Notes under the pieces: model-generated
Database searches by the model: none
What the model saw: only the letters and a program-made list of their open reading frames with translations
Told to the model about the DNA's origin: nothing
NCBI GenBank assembly: GCA_013399115.1
Contig: VXAA01001876.1
Location: 254,689 to 318,688, forward strand
DNA from: Anseranas semipalmata
Lineage: Eukaryota; Chordata; Aves; Anseriformes; Anseranatidae
Direction: 5' to 3'
DNA: 64,000 nucleotides
Program-made: the position numbers and the translations under genes
Shown: positions 37,271-49,462 of the stretch, piece after piece
Layout of the letters: each line of letters begins with the position of its first letter
How positions within the stretch are numbered: the stretch's first letter is position 1

Positions 37271-38305
37271 AAAACTGTGCTCATTACAAGAAGTAAAATA
37301 GAGTACCTGAATCTTAACTGAAGTATTAATAATGAAAATGGATTATGTGCATCCTGTTCGGTAAGCAATTATTTCAGGGGTGGGATTGATTTTGGCTTTT
37401 GACTCACTGACTGAACGACAGAACAGGTATTTGCATGCAGTGTCTCTGACTGGGAGAAAGAGCCAGAAGCTTTGAAAGCTTTAAGGAGAAACACAAGTAT
37501 TTTCATTTGTTTGTTTTAGCTGTGTGCAAGCAAAACGTTATTATCTATGTTTCTTTTTAGAAAAAAAAGAAGATCAGAAAATTTTAGAATAATATAAATT
37601 ATTTAATCAGAAGTCTGCATAATCATAAAATTTTCTGCACTGGAATGTGATCCATTTTCAGGTGTGTAGATCCATTAAGGCCCTGTTGGCAGGGCTGGTA
37701 ATGACAACCCTGACTCTGTGTAATGGGCACATGTTTAGGTGATGCAATAATGTTTAATTTTACGCAGCCCCTGCAAGCTTCAACTGTAGGCTGCTTGAAC
37801 CTCTTAGACAAGCTTTTAGTCCCTGCTTAGCTGTTTTATGTGCAGAAAACATATGAAATGCTTCTCTCTTACCTGTGCCTGATTCGGGACCTCTATCTAC
37901 TGTCCCAGCCATCGACACTGTGCACGTGACAAGCTCTGTACACATCCCAGTGCAAGCATCCTGATTTCTTCAGCCTCTCCTTTGAGGAGTCCTGTTCTCT
38001 AGACAGGAATATTTAGATACTGTGTTCTTCTAACTGGGAATTGTGCTGAACCAGGGCAAACGATGAGAACATCTTGACTAAGCAGGCTTTACGCCGTGTA
38101 GCCTTGAATGTTATCCTTTCCAAAGACAACAGCCTGCTTTATAGAGCAGGAAATTATAAAAGACAAAAACTGTTTTGACAATAGCTGATTGCAAGGATCC
38201 CCTGTTGCTCCACAAGAGAGACAGAATCTACCCAAATTTGCTTGTGACATTTCTTGTGGTGGAAGGTATTTTGGATTTTTTTCTAACCTTAACCCCAAAC
38301 ATGGC
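37271..38305. other. Unique sequence, no feature seen
   Basis: AT-rich, with an A-run near 37560. No gene or repeat is recognised up to the CR1 start. Confidence 0.5.
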
Positions 38306-39192
38306 ATGGATCAGAGTCCTTTGATCTTTGATGACACCAAGCTGAGTGGTGCGGTCGACACACTGGAGGGAAGGGATGCCATCCAGAGGGACCTGGACAG
38401 GCTTGAGAGGTAGGCCCACATGAAAACTGTGCTGGCCAACAAGGCCAAGTGCAAGGTCCTGCCCCTGGGTTGGGGCAATCCCAAGCACAAATACAGGCTG
38501 GGTGGAGAATGGATTGAGAGCAGCTCTGAGGAGAAGGACCTGGGGGGGTTGGTTGACGAGAAGCTCAACATGAGCCAGCAATGTGCATTTTTAGCCCAGA
38601 AAGCCAGCCGTATCCTGGGCTGCATCAAAAGAAGCATGGCCAGCAGGGAGAGGGAGGTGATTGTACCCCTCTGCTTCTCTCTTGTGAGGTACCACCTGGA
38701 GCACTGGGTGCAGGCCTTGAGCCCCCAGCAGAAGGATGTAGACCCGTTGGAGTGAGTCCAGAGGAGGCCATGAGGATGATCAGAGGGCTGGAGCACCTCT
38801 CCTATGCAGACAGGCTGAGGGAGCTGGGGTTGTTCAGCCTGGAGAAGAGAAGGCTCCAGGAGACCTTTTAGTGGCCTGCCACTGCAGGGAAGTTGGGGAG
38901 GGACACTTTATCAGGGATTATGGTAACAGGACAAGGTGTAATGGCTTTAAACTAAAAGAGGGTAGATTTAGATTAGATGTAAGGAAGAAATTCTTCACTG
39001 TGAGGGGGGTGAGGCACTGGAACAGGTTGCCCAGAGAAGCTGTGGATGCCCCATCCCTGGAAGTGTTCAAGGCCAGGTTGGATGGGGCTTTGGGCAACCT
39101 GGTCTGGTGGGAGGTGTCCCTGCCCATGGTGATATTTAAGGTCCCTTCCCATCCAAACCATTCTGTGATTCTATGATTCTATGATTCTATGA
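38306..39192 (+). mobile_element. 5'-truncated CR1 LINE, plus strand
   Basis: CR1 retrotransposons encode an endonuclease and reverse transcriptase. This copy starts inside the reverse transcriptase at the FADDT-type motif (here FDDTKLSG, about 38322-38345). It continues through the C-terminal region ([20 protein letters not shown] at about 38569-38628; RKFFTV and [11 protein letters not shown] at about 38970-39045) and ends in the CR1 octamer tail of about four ATTCTATG-type units (39160-39192). Stops and frameshifts (for example at 38411 and 38755) make it a dead fossil. The tail is typical of CR1, which primes on its own 3' end and leaves no poly-A. Confidence 0.95.
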
Positions 39193-42100
39193 TCCGGGAT
39201 TAGGAGTAGCATGTGTACTTTCCTTCTGCTTTCACTTCCATGGTCTGAAGATGCAGCCGCGAAGTAGCAGCATGCTCCTCAGGAGGGTGCGTCTGCACAT
39301 GAAGGAACAAAGCCGCTGGAAGCAGGAGGGAGCAGAGTCCCGCCAGTGCTTGCTACAGCCTGAGACCCGCTCTCCTGCAGGGCAGTCAGCTGTACCCACG
39401 GCAACAGGGAGTTCAGGCCCTAGCTTTCCAGTGCATAAAAGAGAGGAATTGCATTAATTCACACTTGATATAATGGCTGTCTGGTTGGACACTACCACCA
39501 ATAAATAATAAGCCCTGGGTCAGGTATTTCTTGGCAGCTAATGACCACCTGGTCCAAAAGCTGTCAGCTCTTGTGGTAATTCATTAAGTAATGGCAAATG
39601 GCCTCTACGTCAGTCATTATGGCACCAGTAGAAAACTTTTGTTTCAAATGTAGTCAGCTTTACTACACTAATGCTATTTCTAAATGAAAACAGGAATAGC
39701 CTAATGTGTGGAGAAAGGCTGCAGACACACCACGAAACTTGCACTCTCACAAGGAAAAAAAAACAGTTTGCATGAAGGATGTGTTAATGTGCTAGTGCCA
39801 AAAGCAGAAGTTTGAAAGGGAGAACTAGTATTATCTTGCTACTTAATATCCTTTACAAGCTATACTTTCTTTCCTGGGGAGCCAGGGGAGGAGGGAATCA
39901 CTGGGCCCCACTTCCATGCTTAGCAAATGAATTCCACTTTTATGAAACTGCAGCTAAAGTGTATCTCCTGTCGGGGTGCAAGAAGCTCTAAAAAAGTACA
40001 AGTCTTTCTTCCCCTCAGCCAGAGCATCATGCTGACAAGAACACCTGCATGAAGTTCTAATAAAAAATCTTTAAAATTACATAAGTCGTGTAAATTTTCA
40101 CACTTGCCTGGACCACATTTCTCTGGGTGCACCATTTGCAGCAGTAACATCTCCCAGGAGTCCCATACTTGGTGCACATCAAACGGAATCTACTTCCAAA
40201 TTTTAGTACATGTCTAAGCTTTGCTCTCAGATGCAAGCTATAAACAGCAATTGATTTGTATACAAACAATGATTTGTATTAAAGCAAGGCAGGAAGGCAG
40301 GTCATCCTCCTTCCTCTTCCCCAAAGTCCTTTCTTCTGCCTTGGTGAGAAGACACTTAAATGGAGCTGTAGGCTAGGCCCAGGCTAGACAGAAGGTCAGA
40401 CAAGAGGACCGTAACAGCCTCTCCAGCAGCTTTAAAATCTGTGTGTTGACTGTTGGTGTTAAATTCAGAAGCTATCCATCCGTCAAAATTGATGAAACTT
40501 GGATCGGATACTGCCTCTTATAGACATTTGACAACTGGTAGGCACAGCTAACAGAAAAGTGAATGGGAGCCATCAGGTCTGTATGTCTGGACACTGATTG
40601 AGCTGAGTGCTTGAGGAGTCCACCCTGACAAGGCCGGCCAGAATTTCCTGACTGCAGCTTCCAAGGAGGCACAGCCTGTCAGAAAAGGCCAGGCTCCCAC
40701 AGGTGTGAATGGACCTACATCCCCAGCACAGCTAAGCAGCAATGTGAGGCACAACTGGGCAGATTTCCTGCACAATTTTTCTCATTTGTCCCTTTCTGTT
40801 CCCCTCTTAAGCAAAAACAAAAACAAAAACAGAAAAAAAAAAAAACCCCAGCAACACAGAGATAGCTTTCTGCAAGTGGAAATAGAACTGCTTATTTATG
40901 TCATCAAGTAACGTGTCCTCAGGAAACAACTGAAGAGCATGGAAGGCAATGGGAATTTTATCCTCAATATCAGCAGGTTGAAAGTATAGGATGCTACACA
41001 TGGGTCCACCTGCATACCATAATATTTATCATTGACATACACATATGAAAGAAAGAAGGAGAACAAGCAAGGATAAAAGTCATGAAGGACAGATGATGAA
41101 AATCACATTGGTATTTTTACATGACTTCAGGCTTCTTTTCCCAGTTTCTATACTTTTTTTTTTTTTTTTTATCATTAGAATAAATGTAAAAGATTTCACC
41201 TTTGTTGCCAGAGGTGAAATCACAGGCAAAACTCTCACTCTCTGAAAGTTTTGCAGCAGCAAAGGAGAGATTTTTATTTTCACATACAGAAGGGCAGGAG
41301 GGAACAAAGAGGGATGATCATGGGAGAACGAAAAGAAGCAGAATAATGAGTTAACCACACTAGCAAATGGAAGCTAGTAGGTAATTTGAAAAGAATTATA
41401 TTACATAGGGCAAATAAAAAGGTCGAACTTGATAATAGAAGCCAATAGAATGACAACATTGCAAGAATTAGGGAAAATATTAAAAGATGGGATGGAACGT
41501 GGTAAAATAGCTTTCATCTCTTACTGCAAAACATGTAATAATGTTTCAGTAAAGGGACAAAGGGTGGAAGCATTGTATCATACCATAACTTTAAATGAAT
41601 AAGGGAGCTCTTGCAGCAAAGTATTTTATTTTTCTGAAACAAACGTGTAAACTCATCTTCATTGCAGAAATTCCTGTCAGATTTCTCCATTGCTGCAGAA
41701 CTGGTTCAAAGTGTGTCTCATCTTTGTTAACAATGATGTCTCTCGTGCTCATGGTTTCTGAGATGAAAATGAAAAGGTGAACAGTATGTGAATCACGTCT
41801 TTCAAATTTTGCTGACAGCCTGAAGAAATTCTGAAAAGATGTAAACTTCCTGAATTCTGAAACCTAAAGTTAACAGTCTGCACCTTATTAAAAATAAGGA
41901 CAATAGAAAATTAAATATAATATCCAATTATTATGAGATTTACTGAATGCACAATTACTCCAGTGAAGCACTTTTGTGACTTTCACAGTGTTTTGCAAAC
42001 TCCAGAAGACACCTGTGAAGACAGAACTGATCACAAGTGGAGCACATGGAGACCTGGCTGTTTTGCAGCCAAAGGTTGGTAAATTTTGTTGCTGTGCAAT

Positions 42101-45055
42101 GTAGCAGTTTGGTGTAGTCAGACTCACTGAAAATTGTGTCCTTGAAAAAATATATGCTCCTTGGCTCCTTCAAGATGATGCATCAGATACTTTTGCAGGG
42201 TGGTTTTAAAATACAGAGAAAACATACTCAGACATCATATTGTTTTTGTTTCCTTCACACACACACACAAAAAATTAAAAAGTCATCTAATAGAGGCACA
42301 TGTTATTGCACCAACAAGTAAAATGACTGAAGCAAATTATAATATTTATCACAAAAATATGAGGGCAAGAAGAGCCAATGTGTGGAAATGACTTATATAT
42401 GACTCATTCAAAGAGAAATTTTTTGACTGAAACTATGGAAGGAACATAAAATGTCAGATTTTTTGAAACTCTTTCCATAAGAGCTATTTATTTTTAAGCA
42501 CAGACTAAGACTATTTTTTAAAAAGCAGGAAGGAATAAGCAGCTTTCTTCTCCATTTTTTTTTTTTTTCCAAGGGAAACCACTGGAAAGTTGTTGCTGAT
42601 TTTAAAACAGAATGGTGCTCAACACAAACTCTTCATACAGAATCATATATTTTTCTAAGTACTTGGCAGTAGTTGAGATTTATCCACCTCTTAACAGACA
42701 AAGCTTAGCCCATGCAAAAGTACACCATGCAAGTGAACACATCCAAAGAGAACAAAGTGAGTGCATCTGTAAAAAATAATTATTGCAGATGAGGCATTTG
42801 TGTTAATTCTGTGTGAAGATGAGGGTGGTGGGGCCGTCTGTGCTGTACAAATAAAAATTGATCCTAAAGCTGATGAATCCTCAAGTACTTTTAAAAAAGG
42901 AAGCATTTTTTCATGTTTGGAGTCCCAAAATGGGCTCACGCTGTATTACCTAATGGGCATTATATACTATCTAATGGGCAAAAAGAGGAAGAACTTTGGA
43001 AACCCCCAGGTCACCGTGCATTGTTTTTAGTGGCAAGAACATCCTTCCTCTCTCGTATTACTGATAGCACCAATTTCACAAAGAAAAGTAAGTAACAAGA
43101 GTCATTTTGAACAGCAGGTAATGACAGTATTGGTCTTTATTCTCACTTGCGCCAAAACCCCTTTACACTGACTTGGGAGGCTAGAGAGTCCTAAAAGCAG
43201 CACTTTACCAGGTGTTGAGCAACCTTAATGAACACGAAAATCAAACCCATTATATCAGAGAGGGTATGATAAAGTGCCTGGCTGCCAATAGCCCCCACAC
43301 AGGTGCCTCACTCACTGGGATATACAGAAAGAAACACATCAAAGTAAGCAGGGAAGAAAATTATTCCATTAGCTACAGAAGTCAGAGAAAAACAGTAGCA
43401 AGTAGAGTGGCACTGTGTCCGAAAGACGGAAAGCCTCTTTCCCACTCCACAGTTGGTTTTGCGGACAGTAAAAGGGGTGGGGATGAGGGAGAAGAAAAGA
43501 AGAAATTGTCTGAGGTGTTTCTAAAGCTTGGACACTGGTCATCTGAGGGATCCACTGACTCTGCAAGCTAGTGCACCTAGCAGACAGATGCAGCTAAAGT
43601 TGCCTGGAGAGACAGGAGAAAAAAAAAAAAAAAAGAGAGAAGACAAAGGCTGAGAGAAGTTTACTAGACAAGACCTTAGAAAGGGAAAAGAATCAAAAAC
43701 AAAGGGAGAAAAATGGAAAAAAAAAAACACACCAAAAAAACAACCAAAAAACCCCCAAACCAAACAAATAACCCTCCAAACTCAAAACAGATGTTTCTAA
43801 TAGGAGTCTGGGCTGCCAGTACAGTACAGGTCTGAGCCTAAGAGAAAACACAAAACAAGACACAAGAGGATAATTTTTTCTTCCAACTCATCTCTGTTTG
43901 TTACATGTCCTGATTTTAATTCTAAAATGGGAAACTCTCTAGCTGAGAAAAAAACCCACCTTTTCTCTGCTGTTGCCACTTACTTTCTTATCACCTACCA
44001 CCATTATCAGAAGTTTTTCACTTTTACTGTTGACATTTTGTTTATGAGCATACTGCCTATAGCAGCTGTATACAGAGTGGGATTTGGGGGACAGAGCTGG
44101 GGAGAAAAGGGTGGAAATGACACTCAAAACCCATAGAGGAGTCAGATAGAAATTTCCCACGAGAAAGGCATGAGGCATCATGCACTCACATGAAGTTTAG
44201 CAAAGAACAAGGGTATAAGAAGTGCTGATTTTGGTGGCACTGACATGTCACAAATGTGCCTTATGGCCGGTGCAGAGGCAATAACTGCACTTCAGTAGCC
44301 CTGTTGTGGCATCGCACCCCTGCATCTCTGCTGCTTCCCAAAGGCTGCCTGGCACCGAGCTGCAGCACCCCCATGCACCGCAGCTCTGCGCTACCCACAA
44401 TGGGCAAGGGGAGGCTGGTCCTGCAGGGTCCTCCAGGTTTTGTGTTGCCAGGTACTGGATACTTTCTGAGTCTGACCTTCGAAAATGTGTGCAGAACTTT
44501 TCTCCTCTGCGGGTTTCCTAACCACGGGGGAGGCCTGAGGCCATGGTTTGTACTGTGTGAGTGATATTCCCCACGTTTGTAAAGGACAAGCATTTAATGG
44601 ACCATCTGTCTATGGTCTTCTCATGGTCTACTGTGTTGCAGGGAAAACTGCAGCTCCTGTTATGTTTTTAGCTCCTTTTCCCTCCGATTCATTAAAGCAC
44701 TACATGTGAGATGTCAAATTCTTGATTCGATAGGATGGGATATAAATGGCTGCGAACTGAAGGGGAATGATACATATTTCTGCAATGGCAGAAGCTATTG
44801 CTTTGCATAATGCCTACCCAACCCCAAACTGATGCAGCAGATGGAGGAAGGGAAAACAGGTTACGTGCCTGCAGTGTAAGTGTGCTGACAGGCTTTGCCC
44901 TGCCAACTAGCTCAGTGACTTGCCATGCCTCTGTTAGAGTGGTTTCTAACAGGACATGAAATTGCAGTTTAGGTTGTAATTTAGGAGCAGTTTTCATGTC
45001 AGAAGTGTCTGTTGAAGCACAAGTTTAGCGGCAGGTATCAGCCCCTGGGTTAGAA
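39193..45055. other. Unique sequence with A/T-rich simple repeats
   Basis: Simple tracts: AAAAAC-type at 40811-40850, T17 at 41154-41170, CA at 42256-42270, T run at about 42557-42569, A17 at 43619-43635, and an A-rich AAAAAC/CAAA stretch at about 43717-43770. The 119-codon frame at 43212-43571 (plus) has no domain. No gene is recognised. Confidence 0.5.
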
Positions 45056-45350
45056 AAGAATTATTTTGTAAAAGGCAAAATATTTATCATTTGCATATAG
45101 AGAATGAACAGCCTTAATCTGAATCTTCTAATAAGAAGACCCTTGAAAAATCTTGTTATTTGTTATAATCATATTATTTGACAATCCCTGATTTTGAAAC
45201 AAAGAAAATTCAAATCAAAATTCTTCACTTTTATTTGTCTCCAAATTAATGTTGCCATTTGCTCTTTCTTTATTTCATAAGCTGTTGTGTTCTGAGCTTT
45301 CATACCAGTACAGACAATCTTAATTTAACTAACTACATACTTGAAATCAT
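45056..45350. promoter_or_regulatory. Candidate conserved AT-rich non-coding block
   Basis: It contains ATTTGCAT (about 45089-45096), several TTATTTG/ATTATTTG words and TTAATTT, with no simple repeat. It resembles the other octamer-bearing blocks at 17.5, 18.0 and 20.2 kb. Inference from composition only. Confidence 0.18.
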
Positions 45351-46877
45351 ATGCAGAACTCACAAAGCTGGGTGTTGAGTTCCTCTAAATACATAGCCCT
45401 TAAGGACTGTCCTGAGAGCACTGAATCATTTACTCTGAACAGTCAGCAGCCAATGCTGTTTTCAGTCCTACTGTGAATATTGGTCTGGATTTGAAGAAAC
45501 ATCAGTTAAGCAAAGAGCTGCTTATCTTACCACAAAGCCATACTGTTGTGTAATCTATGCATGACCCACAGATCTATAGCTATGTTTCACTGCAGGCCGT
45601 GCATAAAAATAGTTTCTATAGTATTTTATTGAGAAATTATATTTTCCATTACATAGCAATAATTACTTTAGCAACCGTTTTCATTTCAAAAGTAGGTATG
45701 AGATTCAATAAGTGAGGGCTGCAGCTGTGTGAAGGAGGCTGAAGTTCAAACAGAGTTCACAGAATATTGGCCTAATTTATGTTGGTTTACACCTGATGGA
45801 TTCTGTAGCTGAGCAAGTACAACTAAGATGTTTTAGAGGTGTGAAGCTCTGACTAGCCAGGAGCCAAGTTGTTTCAAAATTGTCTTGCTGAATGCATTTT
45901 CTAAAATAAACAAAAATAAAAATAAAAATAATCATTAAAAAAAGAAAGCCTAGATAAGTCTATGTTGGTCTAATTTAAGCTATAAGAAGAAAATGCTTCT
46001 TCCCAGTCCCCCTGGTTTGAGTTTCTGCTTCCCAAGGATCACTTTCTTTCCATTGTCTGCTCCATCCCATGGCTGTGAGGTCTGTCCTCACAGATGGCTG
46101 CAATGCACCGTCAGGCAGGGGGTGCCGTGTCCCCACTGAAGAGCTGTATGCCTCAGTGGAGCCTGGGAAAGCCTCTGAGTCCCTAGATGCCTGTCCTGGT
46201 GAAGTGTTGGTTTCTTGGAGAACACCATCATCCCACAACACTATCATTTCCATAGAAAAGAAACTGAGATGAGAGGGCCAGAAAGGGAACAGTTTGTCCA
46301 GATCCAGACATGAAGGATCAGGCCTTCAGAGCTCTTTGAGGTGTATACCCAGCGTCCGCCATCCATTGTAGATGTGGTCAGAGAGACCTAACATGCTGAC
46401 TCTGGCTCCATCCCCTTTTGTGGCACCTGCCTCTTATGGCCCAGAAAAGCAAGTACTTGCAAGCTCCATGATGAACACGATGAGGTTCCTTGTCTGAGTT
46501 AATAAGCTTTTCCCTGGTTCTGATGGTGAAAGCAGCATAATAGGTAAAGGAACACCACCCCTTGCCCCAAGACACGCACATCAACACATTCACCTGGAAG
46601 CTGTGGGATGGAGCAAGGAACTGAAGCTTGGTCCAACACGTCCTAAAGAGTTGCGGTTGCTCTGGTGCATTTTGGATGGAGCAGAACTGCTCATACCCCT
46701 TTGACCTACACATGAAGTAATCTGCAGTTCATTTAAATGACACAGTCCTTTTGTGAGATGATTTAAACCAGCATTACAAAGAAGCCTGGGCTTGTCTGGG
46801 GTCTAAGTTGCTCCCTAATACTGAAATGGGTTTTTGACAATTTTTGCCCATTACCACTGCCTGCTTCACCACTATAC
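45351..46877. other. Unique sequence, A-rich tract at 45903-45948
   Basis: An AAATAA-type simple repeat lies at 45903-45948. Otherwise no feature is recognised. Confidence 0.5.
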
Positions 46878-47536
46878 GTTCACAGATTCACAGATTCACA
46901 GAACGTTAGGGATTGGAAGGGACCTTGAGAGATCATCTATACCAATCCCCCTGCCAGAGCAGGAACACCTAGATCGGGTCACAGAGGAACGCATCCAGGC
47001 AGGTTTTGAATGTCTCCAGAGAAGACTCCACAACCTCTCTGGGCAGCCTGTTCCAGTGCTCTGTCACCCTCACTGTGAAGAATTTTCTTCTAATATTTAA
47101 GTGGAATCTCCTATGTTCCAGCTTGTATCCATTGCCCCTTGTCTTATCATTGGATGTCAAGGAGAAGAGCCTGGCTCCATCTTCCTGACACTCCCCCCTT
47201 ACATATTTATATACATTAACAAGGTCACCCCTCAGTCTCCTCTTCTCCAAGCTAAAGAGACCCAGCTCCCTCAGCCTTTCCTCGTAAGGGAGATGCTCCA
47301 CTCCCTCAATCATCTTTGTGGCTCTGCGCTGGACTCTTTCAAGCAGTTCCCTGTCCCTCTTGAACTGAGGGGCCCAGAACTGGACACAATATTCCAGATG
47401 CGGTCTTACCAGGGCAGAGTAGAGGGGGAGGATGACCTCCCTTGACCCGCTGGCCACGCTCCTTTTAATGAACCCCAGGATCCCATTGGCCTTCTTGGCC
47501 ACCAGGGCGCACTGCTGGCTCATGGCCAACCTGTCG
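46878..47536 (-). mobile_element. 5'-truncated CR1 LINE, minus strand
   Basis: The plus strand begins with the reverse complement of the CR1 tail (GATTCACA repeats at 46881-46902) and continues back into the reverse-transcriptase C-terminus. On the minus strand about 190 codons still read open, with [53 protein letters not shown] and [18 protein letters not shown]. The intact frame and low divergence make it younger than the 5.6 kb relic. CR1 similarity stops near 47536, upstream of the FADD motif. The family resembles CR1-X or CR1-Y. Confidence 0.95.
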
Positions 47537-47539
47537 GCC

Positions 47540-47890
47540 AGAGCAGCCTCTATGTCGTTCATAACAGCCTCTCCACTGAAGCACGACCCAAGGGCTCGGT
47601 GCCATTCCTGCTGGCTGGCCCACAGTCGCCATCTCCTTCTCTTCCAGCATTTCTGTATCTCCGTTGCTATTCCACACAACACGACAGCAAAGATGACAAA
47701 CTGTCACTGTGGTATCAAGGTTCGGTCTTTTCATCCAGGGTAGCATTTTACTGTGGCCTCTCGCAGTCTCTGGTATTTCCTTCTCATTACTGCTGCTTTC
47801 TCTGATCCCTTCCACGTCTGCCCTTTTATCGGTGTCACTGTCAGCCTTCAATGACATGGTACCAGACGCGGTCCCTCCAGAAGCCACTGC
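47540..47890 (-). other. Unexplained open stretch beside the CR1; weak BED-finger resemblance
   Basis: On the minus strand an open frame of 140 codons (47465-47887) leads toward the CR1, crossing into it in another frame. Its first 50 residues are charged and Ser/Thr-rich. At 47646-47712 it reads [19 protein letters not shown], a C-x2-C followed by an N-G-x-T stretch as in BED-type zinc fingers of hAT transposases (C-x2-C, GNTxNLxxHL). The expected histidines do not follow. It may be a fossil hAT fragment into which the CR1 inserted, or chance. Confidence 0.2.
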
Positions 47891-49349
47891 ACCAGCTGGC
47901 TCTAACCTTTCAGTTCCTGAGGTACTCTTTGTCCTTGTCAGGGATTTTAAATTGAAATTCAGTGTACTTTTATCAGCTTTCTCACATTTGAGGGGATACT
48001 ACCTAGTTCTGTGACACCAGCTGGGGGGATAGGTGGACAATTATGTGGCAGCAATTCTTCCTAACTATGACCCCATGGAAACACTGCTTCTATTTGCACA
48101 GTGTGTCACATTTGGCTCTTTTGTGTTTCAAAGGCTTCCCCTATATTAAAAATATAAACCCTCTCAGATTAAGCCATCATGCTTGTGCAGGCCTCAGGCT
48201 GACACTGCAAATCAGGAGGTTGCACTTTTTTCATTTCCACACATCAACTCAGGAGCAACAACGGAGCCAAATGAATCTTTTCCACTCATCTGGTTTCTGT
48301 GGTCTAGTATCTGCCAAGTGTTTGACCACAGCTCTTCGGCTTGTGTCTGCAGCATCCAGGATCCTGAGGTGGCTTGCAGCCAACTACTAGCTGAGCCTGC
48401 GACAGCTTAGCTGCCATGGGCAGCACAGACAGTGTGCATTTGGTTCATCGAGGCCAAGGACACTTTACCTTCAGGCTGAATCTCCAGCTCTCAACAAGTA
48501 CTGGGAGAAAAGGAATCCATTTTTGGGATCAGCTAGTTTCTGCAGAAATACATGGCAGCTCATTTTTTTATTTCTGTTGCCTTTCCCACACACTGATGAC
48601 TTCATGTAGGGACATTTATGAAAATATTGGCATACTCAAAGATGCTTTTGGAGAATGGGAGACCTAGCAGAGACGGTTTAAAAGGCATACCAATGCACCA
48701 AATGTATTGAACTGTGAAAGAGTAAATTTTTTTTAAACTGATTTTCAATTGTTTCCAAATCAGGGAACTATACTGCAAACAGAAAAGTGAAAAAGCAAGA
48801 GAGGAAGAACTGACTTTCTGTGTTGTGGAGACTAGGTTTTTTGGCTGCATCCACATCAGGCTTTTAGTTTGGATCAGAAGTGTGGATTTGCAGTTCTCTG
48901 TCATCCCCACTTTGGTTTGCATCACAGAGTACTCTCAGAGAGCATGAATCAGACTCCCCTTGGATGAAGCCAAATAACTGCAAGATGCACCCCACAACTG
49001 CAGCTAGTGTACTGCTGCCCCAAATGGATATTCAACCTGGGAGATCAGACTAGAGCCAAAGAAAATAAAGTAAAAAACAACAGAAACAAACAAACAAACA
49101 AAACCAAAACAAAACAGCAACAACGACAACAACAAAAACACCTGAAATGTGCACAGTGCATGCAGATCTATGTTGCAGACTCTCTCCTAGAGAAGTAGAA
49201 GTGGTCCACACCACTTGGTAAAGTGAACATAGCTTATCAACCTCTTCTGCTAAGCTGGAAAGCTGACGGTGTAAGCTGAGCAGTACAGGAGTCACCTGTA
49301 ACATCTCCTCTCAGTGTGGGAACACACATCTAGCTCACAACTGACATTC
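47891..49349. other. Unique sequence with AAAC-type tract at 49075-49138
   Basis: A CAAA/CAACAA-rich simple repeat lies at 49075-49138. No gene is recognised. Confidence 0.5.
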
Positions 49350-49462
49350 CAGTATTACTACTACTAGGTATTATAGTAGCACCTAGGGGCCCTTGACAAG
49401 GGTCAGGTCCCTATTATAGGCACTGATCAGACTTAATAAAGCAGTCCCTATCCCAAACAATG
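49350..49462 (+). repeat. Ancient SINE/CR1-tail relic, best preserved copy
   Basis: 'attactactactaggtatt', 'gtagcacctaggggccc', 'gtcaggtccctattatagg', 'cactgatcagacttaataaa' and 'gcagtccctatcccaaa' follow the order of an old sauropsid interspersed repeat I recall: 'attattatt...gtagcacctaggggccc', 'ccattgtgctaggcactgtacaa', 'cagtccctgccccaaa'. The family label is not certain. It is the same family as the pieces at 7.0 and 31.6 kb. Confidence 0.65.

Noticed and set aside
43212..43571. 119-codon plus-strand frame
   Set aside because: Charged but with no domain; no promoter, splice or conservation evidence visible.
46240..46330. Possible MIR-like word order ('aaactgagatgagagggcc')
   Set aside because: Only short matches, no continuous similarity; could be chance.
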